Shown here: positions 44,010 through 52,763 of the stretch, in pieces
How positions within the stretch are numbered: position 1 is the stretch's first letter
Layout: the number at the start of each line of letters is the position of its first letter
NCBI RefSeq assembly: GCF_020859565.1
Contig: NZ_JAJHUO010000001.1
Location: 229,014-293,013 of the forward strand
Length of the DNA stretch: 64,000 bases
Direction of reading: 5' to 3'
Source: Saccharothrix luteola
GTDB taxonomy: Bacteria > Actinomycetota > Actinomycetes > Mycobacteriales > Pseudonocardiaceae
Notes under the pieces: generated by a model
What the model was told of the DNA's origin: nothing
What the model saw: the letters and a program-made list of their open reading frames with translations, nothing else
Database searches by the model: none
Translations under genes and position numbers: made by a program

Positions 44010-45515
44010 GTGCTGCCCTACGTCTACCGCGTCACCAAGTACGACCCGGCCGACCGTGACGAACACGGCCACTACACCGGTCCCGAGGACGCCGTCAGCG
44101 ATCACGGCGTGGTCGAGACGGCCTACCTGCGGGCGGTCGAGGCGTTCGCGGCGAACGTCGGCGTCGACCGCTTGTCCGTGCGCGAGCCGCAGATCCCCTC
44201 CCTCGCGCACCTCGGCGTCACGCCGCCCTTGGACGCCTTCGGGCTGGACGGGCTCTTTCCGACCGGCCCGGCGGGCTTCCACGACGGAGCCGAGGTGCCG
44301 CTCGACATCGGCCTGGAGCTGGTGCGGGTCATGCTGCGTGACCGCGGCGCCTGGTGCCGGCTGGAGGTGGAGGGTGTGTTCGCCGTGCACGTGGGATGGG
44401 ACCAGTACCTCTACATCGGCAGTGACCGGTCGTGCGAGGAGGCGCTGACGCGGACCCGCGCGCTCGGGTTGTTCCCGGAACGCCTGGACGCCTCCCCGTA
44501 CGACGTGGAGACCGACGCGGAGGACGTCCAGCGGCCGGGCGACGACGACTTCTGGGCCGGTGTGCGCTGGGCAGTCGCCACCGGCCGCGCCGGAATCCTG
44601 GAGGAGACCTACCTCCTGGGCGCCTCGCGATGGCACCACCTCACCCGCGGCACGATCGACGTGGTTCGCGCCGGGCTCGCTCCCCGCGCCCGTCTGGCCG
44701 TGTGGCCGCCCCTGTCCCCCGACGTCGACGCCGTCCTTCGGACCATCCCAGCCGACGGGCTCGTCGAAGGCGTCTGGCAGGACGAGGACGGCCGGATCCA
44801 CAGCGCTATCGCCGACGACATCGAGTTCCCGGAGTTGGCCGCCCGGATGGCCGGTGCCGACGCCGCCGCGGTCCTGCCCGTGTCCGCCGATGACCGGGCG
44901 CCCCTGTTCACCGCTGTCATGCCTGATCGCGACGGAGTGGTACGCGCCCGGTGGCGAACCGAGCCGACGTCGAGCGACCGGAGCTGGGCCTTCCTCAAGA
45001 CCCTGCACCGAGGTCGGGTCGTCACCGGCACGGTGACCCGGATCGCGAGCTTCGGCGTCACCTTCGTGGACATCGGCGGCTTCGAAGCGATGATCAACAT
45101 CCCGGAGCTGTCATGGCGCCCCGTCAACCACCCCTCCGACGTCGTCACCGTCGGTCAGGAGGTCGACGCCGAGGTTCTCGACGTCGACCCGATCCGCGAT
45201 CGCGTATCACTGTCCCTCAAGGCGTTGCAAGAAGATCCAATGCCGCTGCTGGTCGGGCAGATCGGCCGGACCATCGTCGGTCGCGTCACCAAACTCGTGC
45301 CGTTCGGCGTGTTCGTGCGCATCGAAGAGGTCGAGAACGGGTTCGAGGGGTTGGTACCCGACTCCGAACTGGCCGACGGGCCCTCGGACAACCCTCAGCG
45401 CGGCATCCAGGTCGGTCACACCCTCCTGGCCAAGATCGTGGACGTCGACCCGGTCCGGCGCCGGATCACCCTCTCACCGGCCGGCCACGTCACCGGCGCC
45501 GACACCGTCCGGTGA
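44010..45515 (+). CDS. Protein with two C-terminal S1 RNA-binding domains
   Basis: A 501-residue cytoplasmic protein. The first 330 residues (PYVYRVTKYDPADRDEHGHY onward) are a region found in actinobacteria without a known function. Two S1 domains follow at about 334-407 (RVVTGTVTRIASFGVTFVDI, then RDRVSLSLKAL) and 414-487 (GQIGRTIVGRVTKLVPFGVF, then RRRITLSPAG). S1 domains bind RNA, so a translation- or RNA-linked role is likely. GTG 44010 was chosen because GGAAG lies 8-12 nt upstream and YVYRVTKYDP is the conserved start. Its last codons overlap the decayed hydrolase on the other strand. Confidence 0.82.
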   Translation: MLPYVYRVTKYDPADRDEHGHYTGPEDAVSDHGVVETAYLRAVEAFAANVGVDRLSVREPQIPSLAHLGVTPPLDAFGLDGLFPTGPAGFHDGAEVPLDIGLELVRVMLRDRGAWCRLEVEGVFAVHVGWDQYLYIGSDRSCEEALTRTRALGLFPERLDASPYDVETDAEDVQRPGDDDFWAGVRWAVATGRAGILEETYLLGASRWHHLTRGTIDVVRAGLAPRARLAVWPPLSPDVDAVLRTIPADGLVEGVWQDEDGRIHSAIADDIEFPELAARMAGADAAAVLPVSADDRAPLFTAVMPDRDGVVRARWRTEPTSSDRSWAFLKTLHRGRVVTGTVTRIASFGVTFVDIGGFEAMINIPELSWRPVNHPSDVVTVGQEVDAEVLDVDPIRDRVSLSLKALQEDPMPLLVGQIGRTIVGRVTKLVPFGVFVRIEEVENGFEGLVPDSELADGPSDNPQRGIQVGHTLLAKIVDVDPVRRRITLSPAGHVTGADTVR

Positions 45516-45829
45516 GCTCTTCAGCCAGTGCTCACCGATCAGTTCGAACGTGCGCGGCACTTCCCAGTAGGCGCTGTGGGACTCCGGGAACGGGACTCTC
45601 GCGTCGGCCTCCTCGTCCTTGATCCCCTGCACGCCGTAGAGCACCGGTGACTGCGAACCCACTGTCACCAGCAGCACGACGGTGGGCGGGTTGGGCAGCG
45701 GGAGCAAGTCGACCACCGCGATGCCGCCGAGGCTGTGACCGACCACGGCCCCGGGTTGGCGCACACGTCGTCGGAGGCGTAGTGGTTGATGCCGACCACC
45801 AACGCCCACGTGCTCGCGCTCTCTCGCAT
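45474..45829 (-). pseudogene. Caspase-like and alpha/beta hydrolase gene remnants
   Basis: Two joined fragments on the minus strand. From 45829, MRESASTWALVVGINHYAS is the N-terminal strand of a caspase-like (C14) peptidase domain. Only about 20 codons remain. After a frame change near 45760 the sequence becomes the C-terminal half of an alpha/beta hydrolase: VVGHSLGGIAVVDLLPLP (nucleophile elbow GHSLG), LLVTVGSQSPVLYGV and PFPESHSAYWEVPRTFELI. In actinomycetes such hydrolases are often neighbours of caspase and STAND genes in conflict-type modules. A deletion appears to have fused the remains. Confidence 0.72.
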
Positions 45830-45931
45830 GGGCCGTCACCTCCTCGCCCAGCGCGGCTGTCGTTGGTTCGATCGGCCGTATGCGCGCGGCCGTCAGCCCG
45901 GACTCGACACCGACGGCGAGCTGTCCGCGGT

Positions 45932-47077
45932 TCAGGCGTGGTCGGGTAGCGTGCGGGCCACGTCGTGGGGTGACGGCATCGAGGCCACCTCGGCGGCCAT
46001 CGCGCGGGCCGCGTCGCGCACGGCCTCGTCGGTGAGCAGCCGCCGCGCCTTGGTCGTGATCGCCTCGGCGGTCACGTCCTCGGGCAGCAGGTGGTCGCCC
46101 AGCCCGGCCCCGGTCACCACCTCGGCGTTGTTGAACTGGTCGGCCGCCTGAGGCAGGACGAGCTGCGGCACGCCCGCGCCGAACGTGCCCATCGTTGTAC
46201 CCGCGCCGCCGTGGTGGACCACGAGGTCCGCGTGCGGCAGCAAGTCGGCTTGGGGCACCCACGGCAGCACCACGACGTTGCCCGGCAGTTCGCCCAACGC
46301 CCCCGGATCGACCTTCGGCCCGGCGGCCACGAGCACCCTCGCGCCCACCACCGCCAATCCGTCGATGGCGGTGCGCAACGACGCCGCCTGGCTGAACGCC
46401 GTGCCCAACGTCAGGTACACCAAGGGCTCCCGGTGCTCCCCGACCCACGACGGCAACTCCCCCGCCGCGGCGAACGCCACCGGCCGCAACGGGATCCGGT
46501 GCACCGATGAGGCCAGGAACGCCGGGTTCTGCACCGAAGGCGGGCAGATGTCGAGGTACGGGTGGCCCAGCGTCATGGAGTCGGTCGTGGGCACCTCGAC
46601 GCCGAGCTCCGCGCCGAGGGCGATGAGGTAGTCGCGCGCGGGCTCGGCGAAGGCGGGCTCCTGCCACATCCGACCGTACGAGTGGCACAGCGCGGGCACG
46701 CCCGCGACCTTCGCGGCCAGGCCCGCGCCGGGGTTGCCGAACTCGTGCACGACCAGGTCGGGCTTGCGTTCGGCGAGGACCGGCGCCAGCCCGGTGGCGA
46801 AGCTGCGCGGCAGCACCGAGGCGAACGTGAACGCGACCCGCTCGACGTCGACGTCGGTCGGCGTCTCGGGCCTGGCCCCCGCGATCGCGAACTCGAACGC
46901 CTTGCGCGGCGACATGCCGCCTTCGACGTGCTCGATGCCGTGTGACGCCAGGACGTCCGCGAAGTCCTTGCCCGTGAAGTAGTCGACGTCGTGGCCGAGC
47001 TCCCGCGCGGCGACGGCGAGCGGCAGCAAGGGGAAGGTGTGCCCGTACAAGCCGAGGCTGGAGAAGAGGATCCGCAC
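45932..47077 (-). CDS. Glycosyltransferase, MGT/GT1 type
   Basis: A 381-residue GT-B fold glycosyltransferase, using a nucleotide sugar on a small-molecule acceptor. The N-terminal RILFSSLGLYGHTFPLLPLA with the catalytic-type His and the C-terminal donor motif (VVLPWVPQADLLPHADLVVH, then HGGAGTTMGTFGAGVPQLVLP and the DQFNNA end) are classical for macrolide/aglycone transferases. GTG 47077 was chosen because the first Rossmann strand begins there. It is divergent from a secreted CBM2 protein. No polyketide or peptide scaffold genes are in the window, so it may be a detoxification or resistance enzyme. Confidence 0.88.
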   Translation of the reverse strand: MRILFSSLGLYGHTFPLLPLAVAARELGHDVDYFTGKDFADVLASHGIEHVEGGMSPRKAFEFAIAGARPETPTDVDVERVAFTFASVLPRSFATGLAPVLAERKPDLVVHEFGNPGAGLAAKVAGVPALCHSYGRMWQEPAFAEPARDYLIALGAELGVEVPTTDSMTLGHPYLDICPPSVQNPAFLASSVHRIPLRPVAFAAAGELPSWVGEHREPLVYLTLGTAFSQAASLRTAIDGLAVVGARVLVAAGPKVDPGALGELPGNVVVLPWVPQADLLPHADLVVHHGGAGTTMGTFGAGVPQLVLPQAADQFNNAEVVTGAGLGDHLLPEDVTAEAITTKARRLLTDEAVRDAARAMAAEVASMPSPHDVARTLPDHA

Positions 47078-47207
47078 GGGCTCAGAGCGTAGACTCCGGC
47101 CGCACCTGGCGACCATGCGTGTTTCCGCTGGTTGCATAGACGTTGCGAGACGACGGGTTCGGGGTTTCCCTTGACACGCACCGGACGCGGTCCCATCGTG
47201 TGGAAAC

Positions 47208-48002
47208 ATGGCCGTACGCCGGGAAGTGCGCACGCGGTTGACGTTGCCGGCTCTCATCGCCGCGGTGGTGGTGGTCCTGTCCGGCTTCTCGGTGGGGCAC
47301 GCCCGAGCCGAGTCGCCCACCGTCGTGGTCGACCACGGTGGCACGAGTTACGCGGTCATGCCCGGTTCGGGGAGCGCGGTCGTCCGGCTGTCGCTGTCCG
47401 GCCCACCGGCGGCCGCGACGAGCGTGACCATCGCGTTGGCCGGCACCGGCGCGTCCGGACCGGTGTTCGTGAGCTCGCGCCGCACGCTGACGTTCACACC
47501 GGCCGACTGGAACGTGCCCCAGCCCGTCAGGATCATCTCCTTGCGCGACTTCGGCACGGCGGCGTTCCGCGTGACGGGGCCGGGCGTGGCCGACGGCGTG
47601 ATCCAGGTGTACTCCAGCACGATCCCGTTGCCGCCCAACGTGAACCAGAGCTGCCGGATCACCCACTCCACCCACTCGTGGCCCGGAGGCTTCGCGACCA
47701 CCGCCACCGTGACCAACACCGGCACGGCACCGATCACCGACTGGACCGTGTCCGCGCTGTTCGACGGCGACGAGCAGGTGGTCGGCTCGTGGCCCGGCGA
47801 GTGGGGCCAGTACGGTCGCGGCGCGGCCTTCGCCGCACTACCGGGACAGCGCGTCCTGACGCCCGGCGCATCGGTGACCATCGGCTTCCACGGCCGGTAC
47901 ACCCAGCGGGTCGGCGGACCGTGGCTGCGGTGCACCCCCGAGCCGTACCTCCTGCCGACCACCACCCCCACCCCCACGACCACGCCGGGAAGTTCGAGCT
48001 GA
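47208..48002 (+). CDS. Secreted protein with C-terminal CBM2 (cellulose-binding) domain
   Basis: A 264-residue exported protein. The signal peptide spans about 1-34 (LTLPALIAAVVVVLSGFSVG, cut near ARA-ES). A first beta domain of unknown type covers about 37-140. The C-terminal domain, about 147-245, is a bacterial CBM2: CRITHSTHSWPGGFATTATV, TNTGTAPITDWTVSALF, a core tryptophan in GSWPGEWGQY and TPGASVTIGFHG. A Thr/Pro tail ends the chain. CBM2 binds cellulose, chitin or xylan. No catalytic domain is present, so it may be an auxiliary binder. TTGACA (47171-47176) could be a -35 element. Confidence 0.78.
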   Translation: MAVRREVRTRLTLPALIAAVVVVLSGFSVGHARAESPTVVVDHGGTSYAVMPGSGSAVVRLSLSGPPAAATSVTIALAGTGASGPVFVSSRRTLTFTPADWNVPQPVRIISLRDFGTAAFRVTGPGVADGVIQVYSSTIPLPPNVNQSCRITHSTHSWPGGFATTATVTNTGTAPITDWTVSALFDGDEQVVGSWPGEWGQYGRGAAFAALPGQRVLTPGASVTIGFHGRYTQRVGGPWLRCTPEPYLLPTTTPTPTTTPGSSS

Positions 48003-48080
48003 CGGGAGCCGGATCGCCCCTGGCCGCCGTGACCCCCAGGCACGGCGGCAGGACCTCGACGCGGCAACGGATCGGGTCGT

Positions 48081-49298
48081 TCAGCGCACGGCCAACCCCG
48101 GCATCGTGACGCTCACGTTGAAGTTCGATCGCATCGGAAGCACCGAGTTGATCCGGATCAGCTCGTGGTAGGGGTCGGGTGGCGGTGGGGGGATCGGGAT
48201 CGGCCGGCGCAGCCACCACCAGATGAGCCACCACCACCGGTCGAGACCGCACCAACCGACGTAGAGGTAGTCGTCCCCGCCGTAGACCGCGGAAACGGGC
48301 CCGCCGGGAACGTGAGACGCGGGACCGGCGATGACCCACGGCTGCGGATGGGAGCCCCACGCATCGGTGGCCGCTCGGATCGCGCCGTCCGCCCCGGCGT
48401 AGGTGACGACGGACTCGCCGGTCGGGGCCATGGTCGCGGTCAGGTGCGCGCCGACCGGCACCGCACCGACCTCGGAGAGCGGAACCATCGGTTGCGGGGT
48501 GAGGCCGGAGAACGGAATGCGCCAGAGCCGTCCGTCCGTGCCGGTGAAGAACGCCGCGGCGGGGCCGTTCGTCCTGGAGGCCGCGGTGACGGGTGTGCCG
48601 GGCGCGGCCACGTTGGCCGGGGTGGCCGCGGTGGTCGTCCACACGGCGATCGGGCCGGAGGGTCCCGTGCCGACCTGGGCCACCGCGGTGCGGATGCCCC
48701 CGTTGGCGCCGACGAACGCCACACCGGTCCGGTCGTACACCGGGAACGCGGCCAGTGGGGTGGACGGCGACACCGAGCCGGGCTGGGCCAGGGGCGCCAA
48801 CGGGATGGCCGGGACACCGGACCTCGAGTACATGGTGTGGTAGATCGCGCCGTTGGAGCCGGTGAAGTGGACGTGGGTCCCGGTCGGCCCCTCCACCGCC
48901 GCGATGCGGCCGCCGGGCGGGGCCAGGCCGCCTTGGGGGTGGCGGACGAAGTTCAGGCCGGACCCGGCGGCACTGGTGAACCCGGCGATCAGGCCACCGT
49001 GGCTGCCGATGGTGAACACGGCGACGCTGCCGTCCGCCCGCCGGACCGTGCTGACGTTGCCGCCGGCCGGACCTACCGCGGTCGAGCCGACGGGGCCGGT
49101 GGAGCCGAGGCCGGCGGTGCAGAGCCGGCCGTCGCTCCCGATGTAGAAGCCGGCGGGCGAGGGCGCCATGGCCGACGGGGCGGCCGAGGCGGGTCCGGTG
49201 AGGCCGACGGGCAACGCCGTGGCCACACCGCCCAGGACCGCGGCTCGCAGCAAGTCGCGCCGGGTCGGTCCCCCGGACGCGGTGGTGGTGGGAATCAT
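48081..49298 (-). CDS. Tat-exported seven-blade beta-propeller-like protein
   Basis: A 405-residue secreted protein. The twin-arginine signal is TRRDLLRAAVLGGVATALPV. The body has seven related repeats about 45-50 residues apart, each with a motif of type F-x-G-x-x-G-x-I/L: FYIGSDGRL, FTIGSHGGL, HFTGSNGAI, AFVGANGGI, FFTGTDGRL, TYAGADGAI and VYGGDDYL. This suggests a seven-blade, lectin- or sialidase-like propeller. The C-terminus is odd: a tryptophan-rich GLDRWWWLIWWWLRRPIP and a polyproline run precede the last strand. No enzymatic residues are recognised. It is divergent from a STAND regulator gene. Confidence 0.7.
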   Translation of the reverse strand: MIPTTTASGGPTRRDLLRAAVLGGVATALPVGLTGPASAAPSAMAPSPAGFYIGSDGRLCTAGLGSTGPVGSTAVGPAGGNVSTVRRADGSVAVFTIGSHGGLIAGFTSAAGSGLNFVRHPQGGLAPPGGRIAAVEGPTGTHVHFTGSNGAIYHTMYSRSGVPAIPLAPLAQPGSVSPSTPLAAFPVYDRTGVAFVGANGGIRTAVAQVGTGPSGPIAVWTTTAATPANVAAPGTPVTAASRTNGPAAAFFTGTDGRLWRIPFSGLTPQPMVPLSEVGAVPVGAHLTATMAPTGESVVTYAGADGAIRAATDAWGSHPQPWVIAGPASHVPGGPVSAVYGGDDYLYVGWCGLDRWWWLIWWWLRRPIPIPPPPPDPYHELIRINSVLPMRSNFNVSVTMPGLAVR

Positions 49299-49399
49299 GA
49301 GGCCAAGCTAGGAACACCGGGCGCTGTCCGGCGGTTTCCGGAACGCGGACGGCTGCGGTGAGATGTGGTGGTGTGACGGTCAGCGACTCGGGTGGGATC

Positions 49400-51847
49400 A
49401 TGGCGCAGCACTCCAGGCAGGCGTTGGACGCGTTCGTCGGTGAGCTCAACCGGTTGCGGCAGTGCGCGGGGGCGCCGTCGTTGAGCCAGATCGCGTCGTC
49501 CTCGACCGCGATCGGCCACCCGCTCGCCCGGTCGACCGTGAGCGACAAGCTGAACGCGAAGTCGTTGCCCGAGTGGGACTTCGTCGTCGGCTTCGTCCGC
49601 GCCTGCCTGGCGCACGCCGACCAGGCCGACGTGCGGGTGCCGGAGGAACTGGCCGACCTGCGGCGGTGGGATGCCGCGCACTGGGAACTGCTCGGCTCGA
49701 TCGACGGTCACCGCTCGACCGGTCGGCTCGCCGTCGCCGCGCAGAACGAGGTGCGCCGTCGCCAGGCGCGCACCCGTTCGCCGGAGCCGGAGACCGACGC
49801 GTGGGTGGTGCCGCGGCAGTTGCCCGCCCCGGTTCCCCACTTCGCCGGCCGGGCCGGGCACCTGGCGCGGTTGACGGGGCTGCTCGCCGCGCCCCGGCCG
49901 GCCCCGGCGATGGTGATCACGGCGATCGGCGGCACCGCGGGCGTCGGCAAGACCACGCTCGCGGTGCACTGGGCCAACCAGGTGGCCGATCGCTTCCCCG
50001 ACGGCCAGCTGTACGTGAACCTGCGCGGTTTCGACGCGGAGTCGTCACGGGTGGACCCCGCCGTGGCGCTCAGGGGATTCCTGCACGCGTTGGGTGCGCC
50101 CGTCGAGCGCGTCCCGACCGACCGCGACGCGCAGACCGGGCTGTACCGGAGCATGTTGATCGGCCGCCGGGTGCTGATCGTGCTCGACAACGCCCGTGAC
50201 GCCGAGCAGGTTCGACCGCTGTTGCCCGGATCGCCGGGCTGTCTCGTGCTGATCACCAGCCGGCAGCAGATGACCGGGCTGGTCGCGGCGGAGGGCGCTC
50301 ACCCGATCGTGTTGGACCTGCTGTCCGACGCCGAGGCGGTGGACGTGCTCGCGCTGCGGCTCGGCGCGGGGCGGATCGCGGCGGAGCCGGAGGCGGTGCG
50401 CCGCATCGTCAGCTCCTCGGCCGGGCTGCCGCTCGCGCTCGCGGTCGTGGCGGCCCGCGCCCAGACCTTCCCCGACTTCTCCCTCTCCCGCCTCGCCGAC
50501 GAGCTGGACGCGGCGCGGTTGGACGGGTTCGCCAGTGCCGAGCCCTCGATGGACATCCGGTTCGTCTTCTCCTGGTCCGGCAAGCAGCTCGACGCGCCGA
50601 CCGCCCGGCTGTTCCGGCTGCTCGGGCTGCACCCGGGCGGCGGGTTCGGGCCGGACGCGGCGGCGAGCCTGGCCGGGCAGCCGCTCGCGGACACCCGCCG
50701 CCGATTGGCGGTGCTGGCCCACGCCAACCTGGTGTCCGAACCGTCGCCAGGGCGCTACGCCATGCACGACCTGCTCCGGGCGTACGCCGCCGAGCAGGCC
50801 GAGGAAGTCGACGGGGCGCCGGGCAGACGGCGGGCGATCGGCCGGTTGCTCGACCACTACCTCCACGCCGCCCACGCCGCGGACCTGCTGCTGAACCCGC
50901 ACCGTGACGCGATCACGGTGCCGCCGCTCCCCGCCGGGGTGACCGTGCCGACGTTCGCGGGACGCGAGCAGGCCTGGGCGTGGCTCACCGCCGAGTACCA
51001 GGTGCTGCTCAACGCGATCGAGCTCGCCGCCGACGGCTTCGACACCCTGGCGTGGCAACTCGCGTGGTCGATGAGCACCTACCTCGACCGGATCGGCGCC
51101 TGGGCCGAGCAGAGCAGGGTCCAGCGGATCGCGGTGGCCGCGGGCGCCAGGCAGGGGGACCTCGACGCGCAGGCCCGCGCACGACGCAACTGGGCGGTGG
51201 CGTGCCTGCGTCGCAAGCACTACGCCGAAGCGGACGAGCACCTGCGCCTCGCGCTCGGCCTCTACGACGAGCTCGGTGATCACGTCGGCGCCGCCAGGAC
51301 GGTGCTGAACCTCGGCATCCTCGCCGAGCAGCGGTCCGACTTCCCGGCCGCGCTCGACCACGCGCGGCGGGCGTTCGACCGCTTCGCGCTGGCCGGTCAC
51401 ACGCACGGCCAGGCCAATGCGCTCAACAACATCGGCTGGTACCAGATCCAGCTCGGCGACTACGAGAGCGCCCTCGACCACTGCGGGCGGGCGCTCGTCC
51501 TGCACGAGGAGATCGGCAACACCTACTGGCAGGCGCACGCCTGGGACAGCCTGGGCTCCGCCCATCACCACCTCCACCACCACCGGGAGGCGATCGGCTG
51601 CTTCGGCCGGGCACTGGCGTTGTGGCGGGACGCGGGTGAGCGCTTCTTCGAGGCGACGACGTTGACGCACCTCGGTGATTCGCAGGAGGCCGTGGGTGAC
51701 ACCGCGAGCGCGCGATCGACGTGGTTGCTGGCCGCCGCCATCCTCGACGACCTGGCGCACCCGGACGCAGGTCCGGTGCGGGCCAGGCTGCACGCGGCCC
51801 CAGCCCTGACCCGGACCGAGCCCGACGGCGCGGCGGCCCACCACTGA
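49400..51847 (+). CDS. STAND (NB-ARC)/TPR transcriptional regulator-like ATPase
   Basis: An 815-residue signalling ATPase of the AfsR-like STAND group. An N-terminal helical segment (about 1-80: AFVGELNRLRQCAGAPSLSQ, then STVSDKLNAKSLPEW) resembles a helix-turn-helix or effector adaptor. Walker A is GTAGVGKTT near 176-184, followed by VLIVLDNARDAEQVRPLLPG and the NB-ARC winged-helix part (MHDLLRAYAAEQAEE). The C-terminal 270 residues are TPR repeats (ALGLYDELGDHVGAARTVLN; ALVLHEEIGNTYWQAHAWDS). No SARP DNA-binding domain is present. ATG 49400 was chosen; an earlier GTG is possible. The divergent propeller gene may be a target. Confidence 0.82.
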   Translation: MAQHSRQALDAFVGELNRLRQCAGAPSLSQIASSSTAIGHPLARSTVSDKLNAKSLPEWDFVVGFVRACLAHADQADVRVPEELADLRRWDAAHWELLGSIDGHRSTGRLAVAAQNEVRRRQARTRSPEPETDAWVVPRQLPAPVPHFAGRAGHLARLTGLLAAPRPAPAMVITAIGGTAGVGKTTLAVHWANQVADRFPDGQLYVNLRGFDAESSRVDPAVALRGFLHALGAPVERVPTDRDAQTGLYRSMLIGRRVLIVLDNARDAEQVRPLLPGSPGCLVLITSRQQMTGLVAAEGAHPIVLDLLSDAEAVDVLALRLGAGRIAAEPEAVRRIVSSSAGLPLALAVVAARAQTFPDFSLSRLADELDAARLDGFASAEPSMDIRFVFSWSGKQLDAPTARLFRLLGLHPGGGFGPDAAASLAGQPLADTRRRLAVLAHANLVSEPSPGRYAMHDLLRAYAAEQAEEVDGAPGRRRAIGRLLDHYLHAAHAADLLLNPHRDAITVPPLPAGVTVPTFAGREQAWAWLTAEYQVLLNAIELAADGFDTLAWQLAWSMSTYLDRIGAWAEQSRVQRIAVAAGARQGDLDAQARARRNWAVACLRRKHYAEADEHLRLALGLYDELGDHVGAARTVLNLGILAEQRSDFPAALDHARRAFDRFALAGHTHGQANALNNIGWYQIQLGDYESALDHCGRALVLHEEIGNTYWQAHAWDSLGSAHHHLHHHREAIGCFGRALALWRDAGERFFEATTLTHLGDSQEAVGDTASARSTWLLAAAILDDLAHPDAGPVRARLHAAPALTRTEPDGAAAHH

Positions 51848-51937
51848 GGACCGCCGCGGTCGGACGCGTCCGGGGAACGTGCCACCCCTCACGCATCGGT
51901 CCGGGGCGGGCACCCGGCCGAGTCACCGGTCGCGGGG

Positions 51938-52150
51938 TCAGGAGCCCTCTTCCACGGCTTCGACCGCGCCGAGAAGGCCGCGGAGGCCGACTTCGTAGCG
52001 CTGGGCCTCCGCCGGATCGGACAGCCACTCCTCCACCGGCACGCCGACGGCCCCCTCTTCCGGCCGGCCGGCCTCGGCCTCCGCGAGCTCTACCCTGACG
52101 GTGAGCTCCAGGTCGTGCAGGAAGGCGTTGTCGCCGGTCGGGGTGCTCAC
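51938..52150 (-). CDS. Small hypothetical protein
   Basis: A 70-residue, strongly acidic protein (STPTGDNAFLHDLELTVRVE start, EAVEEGS end). GGGGGC lies 5-10 nt before GTG 52150. Immediately upstream on the same strand a frame ends with VEIVVTGRIARGHE, also after a GGAGG. Neither matches a family I know. Codon use is in line with coding sequence. It may be a small real gene or a remnant. Confidence 0.45.
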   Translation of the reverse strand: MSTPTGDNAFLHDLELTVRVELAEAEAGRPEEGAVGVPVEEWLSDPAEAQRYEVGLRGLLGAVEAVEEGS

Positions 52151-52289
52151 TCGTGCCCCCTGGCGATCCTGCCGGTCACGACGATCTCCACGACGACCTC
52201 CTGTCCGCCGGGCCACCCGTCGCGGTCCCGGCGTCAGCTGAGACAGGACAGGCCCGCGATCCGTGACAAGCCCGCGCGAAATCTCTCGA

Positions 52290-52316
52290 GTCACAACCAG
52301 CGGGGGTGTCCGGTCT
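52290..52316 (+). promoter_or_regulatory. ECF41-type promoter P1
   Basis: GTCACAAC (52290-52297), ten bases, then GTCCGGTCT (52308-52316). It is 46 bp before the cupin start. This fits the published ECF41 pattern (TGTCACA, about 16 nt, CGTC) and is near-identical to sites at 54953, 56268 and 63928. Confidence 0.8.
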
Positions 52317-52361
52317 TAGCCGACGGATCCCGAGCCAACCCATCCTCAAGGAGTTCTCCCA

Positions 52362-52763
52362 ATGTCGTTCACCGTCGTACAGGAGGCGGAGCCGCCCTTC
52401 ATCCCGGCGGGTGCGCACGCGATGACCGTGGTCGTCGAGTACCCGCCGGGAGACCCCGGCACCCCGCCGCACCGGCACCCCGGACCGGCCTTCGGCTACG
52501 TGCTGGAGGGCGAGATGGTGTTCGAGCTCGAAGGTGAGCCGGCACGTGTCGTGCGGGCCGGCGAGGCGTTCTGGGAGCCGGGTGGCGATGTCATCCACTA
52601 CCAGGACGGCAACAACCGTGACGACATCCCGGTGCGCTTCACCGTCACCATGCTCTGCGAACCGGGCAAGCCCATGGTCGACCTCGTGAACGCCGAAGAA
52701 CTCGACCGGCGCAAGGACCGCCGGGCCCCGCGCACGAACCGAGAAGGAAGGTCGAAGAAATGA
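52362..52763 (+). CDS. Cupin-domain protein of the ECF41 regulon
   Basis: A 133-residue single-domain cupin. The metal motif is GTPPHRHPGPAFGYVLEGEM (about 36-55) and the second motif is GEAFWEPGGDVIHY. These give three His and one Glu for a metal. The C-terminus is basic (RRKDRRAPRTNREGRSKK). AAGGAG precedes the ATG. Its stop overlaps the start of the NmrA-like gene by 4 bp (ATGA), and an ECF41-type promoter lies upstream, so the two are an operon activated by the neighbouring sigma factor. Confidence 0.87.
   Translation: MSFTVVQEAEPPFIPAGAHAMTVVVEYPPGDPGTPPHRHPGPAFGYVLEGEMVFELEGEPARVVRAGEAFWEPGGDVIHYQDGNNRDDIPVRFTVTMLCEPGKPMVDLVNAEELDRRKDRRAPRTNREGRSKK

Noticed and set aside
52151-52200. 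14-codon peptide VEIVVTGRIARGHE as a separate gene
   Set aside because: Too short to support; mentioned only in the note on the small hypothetical gene.
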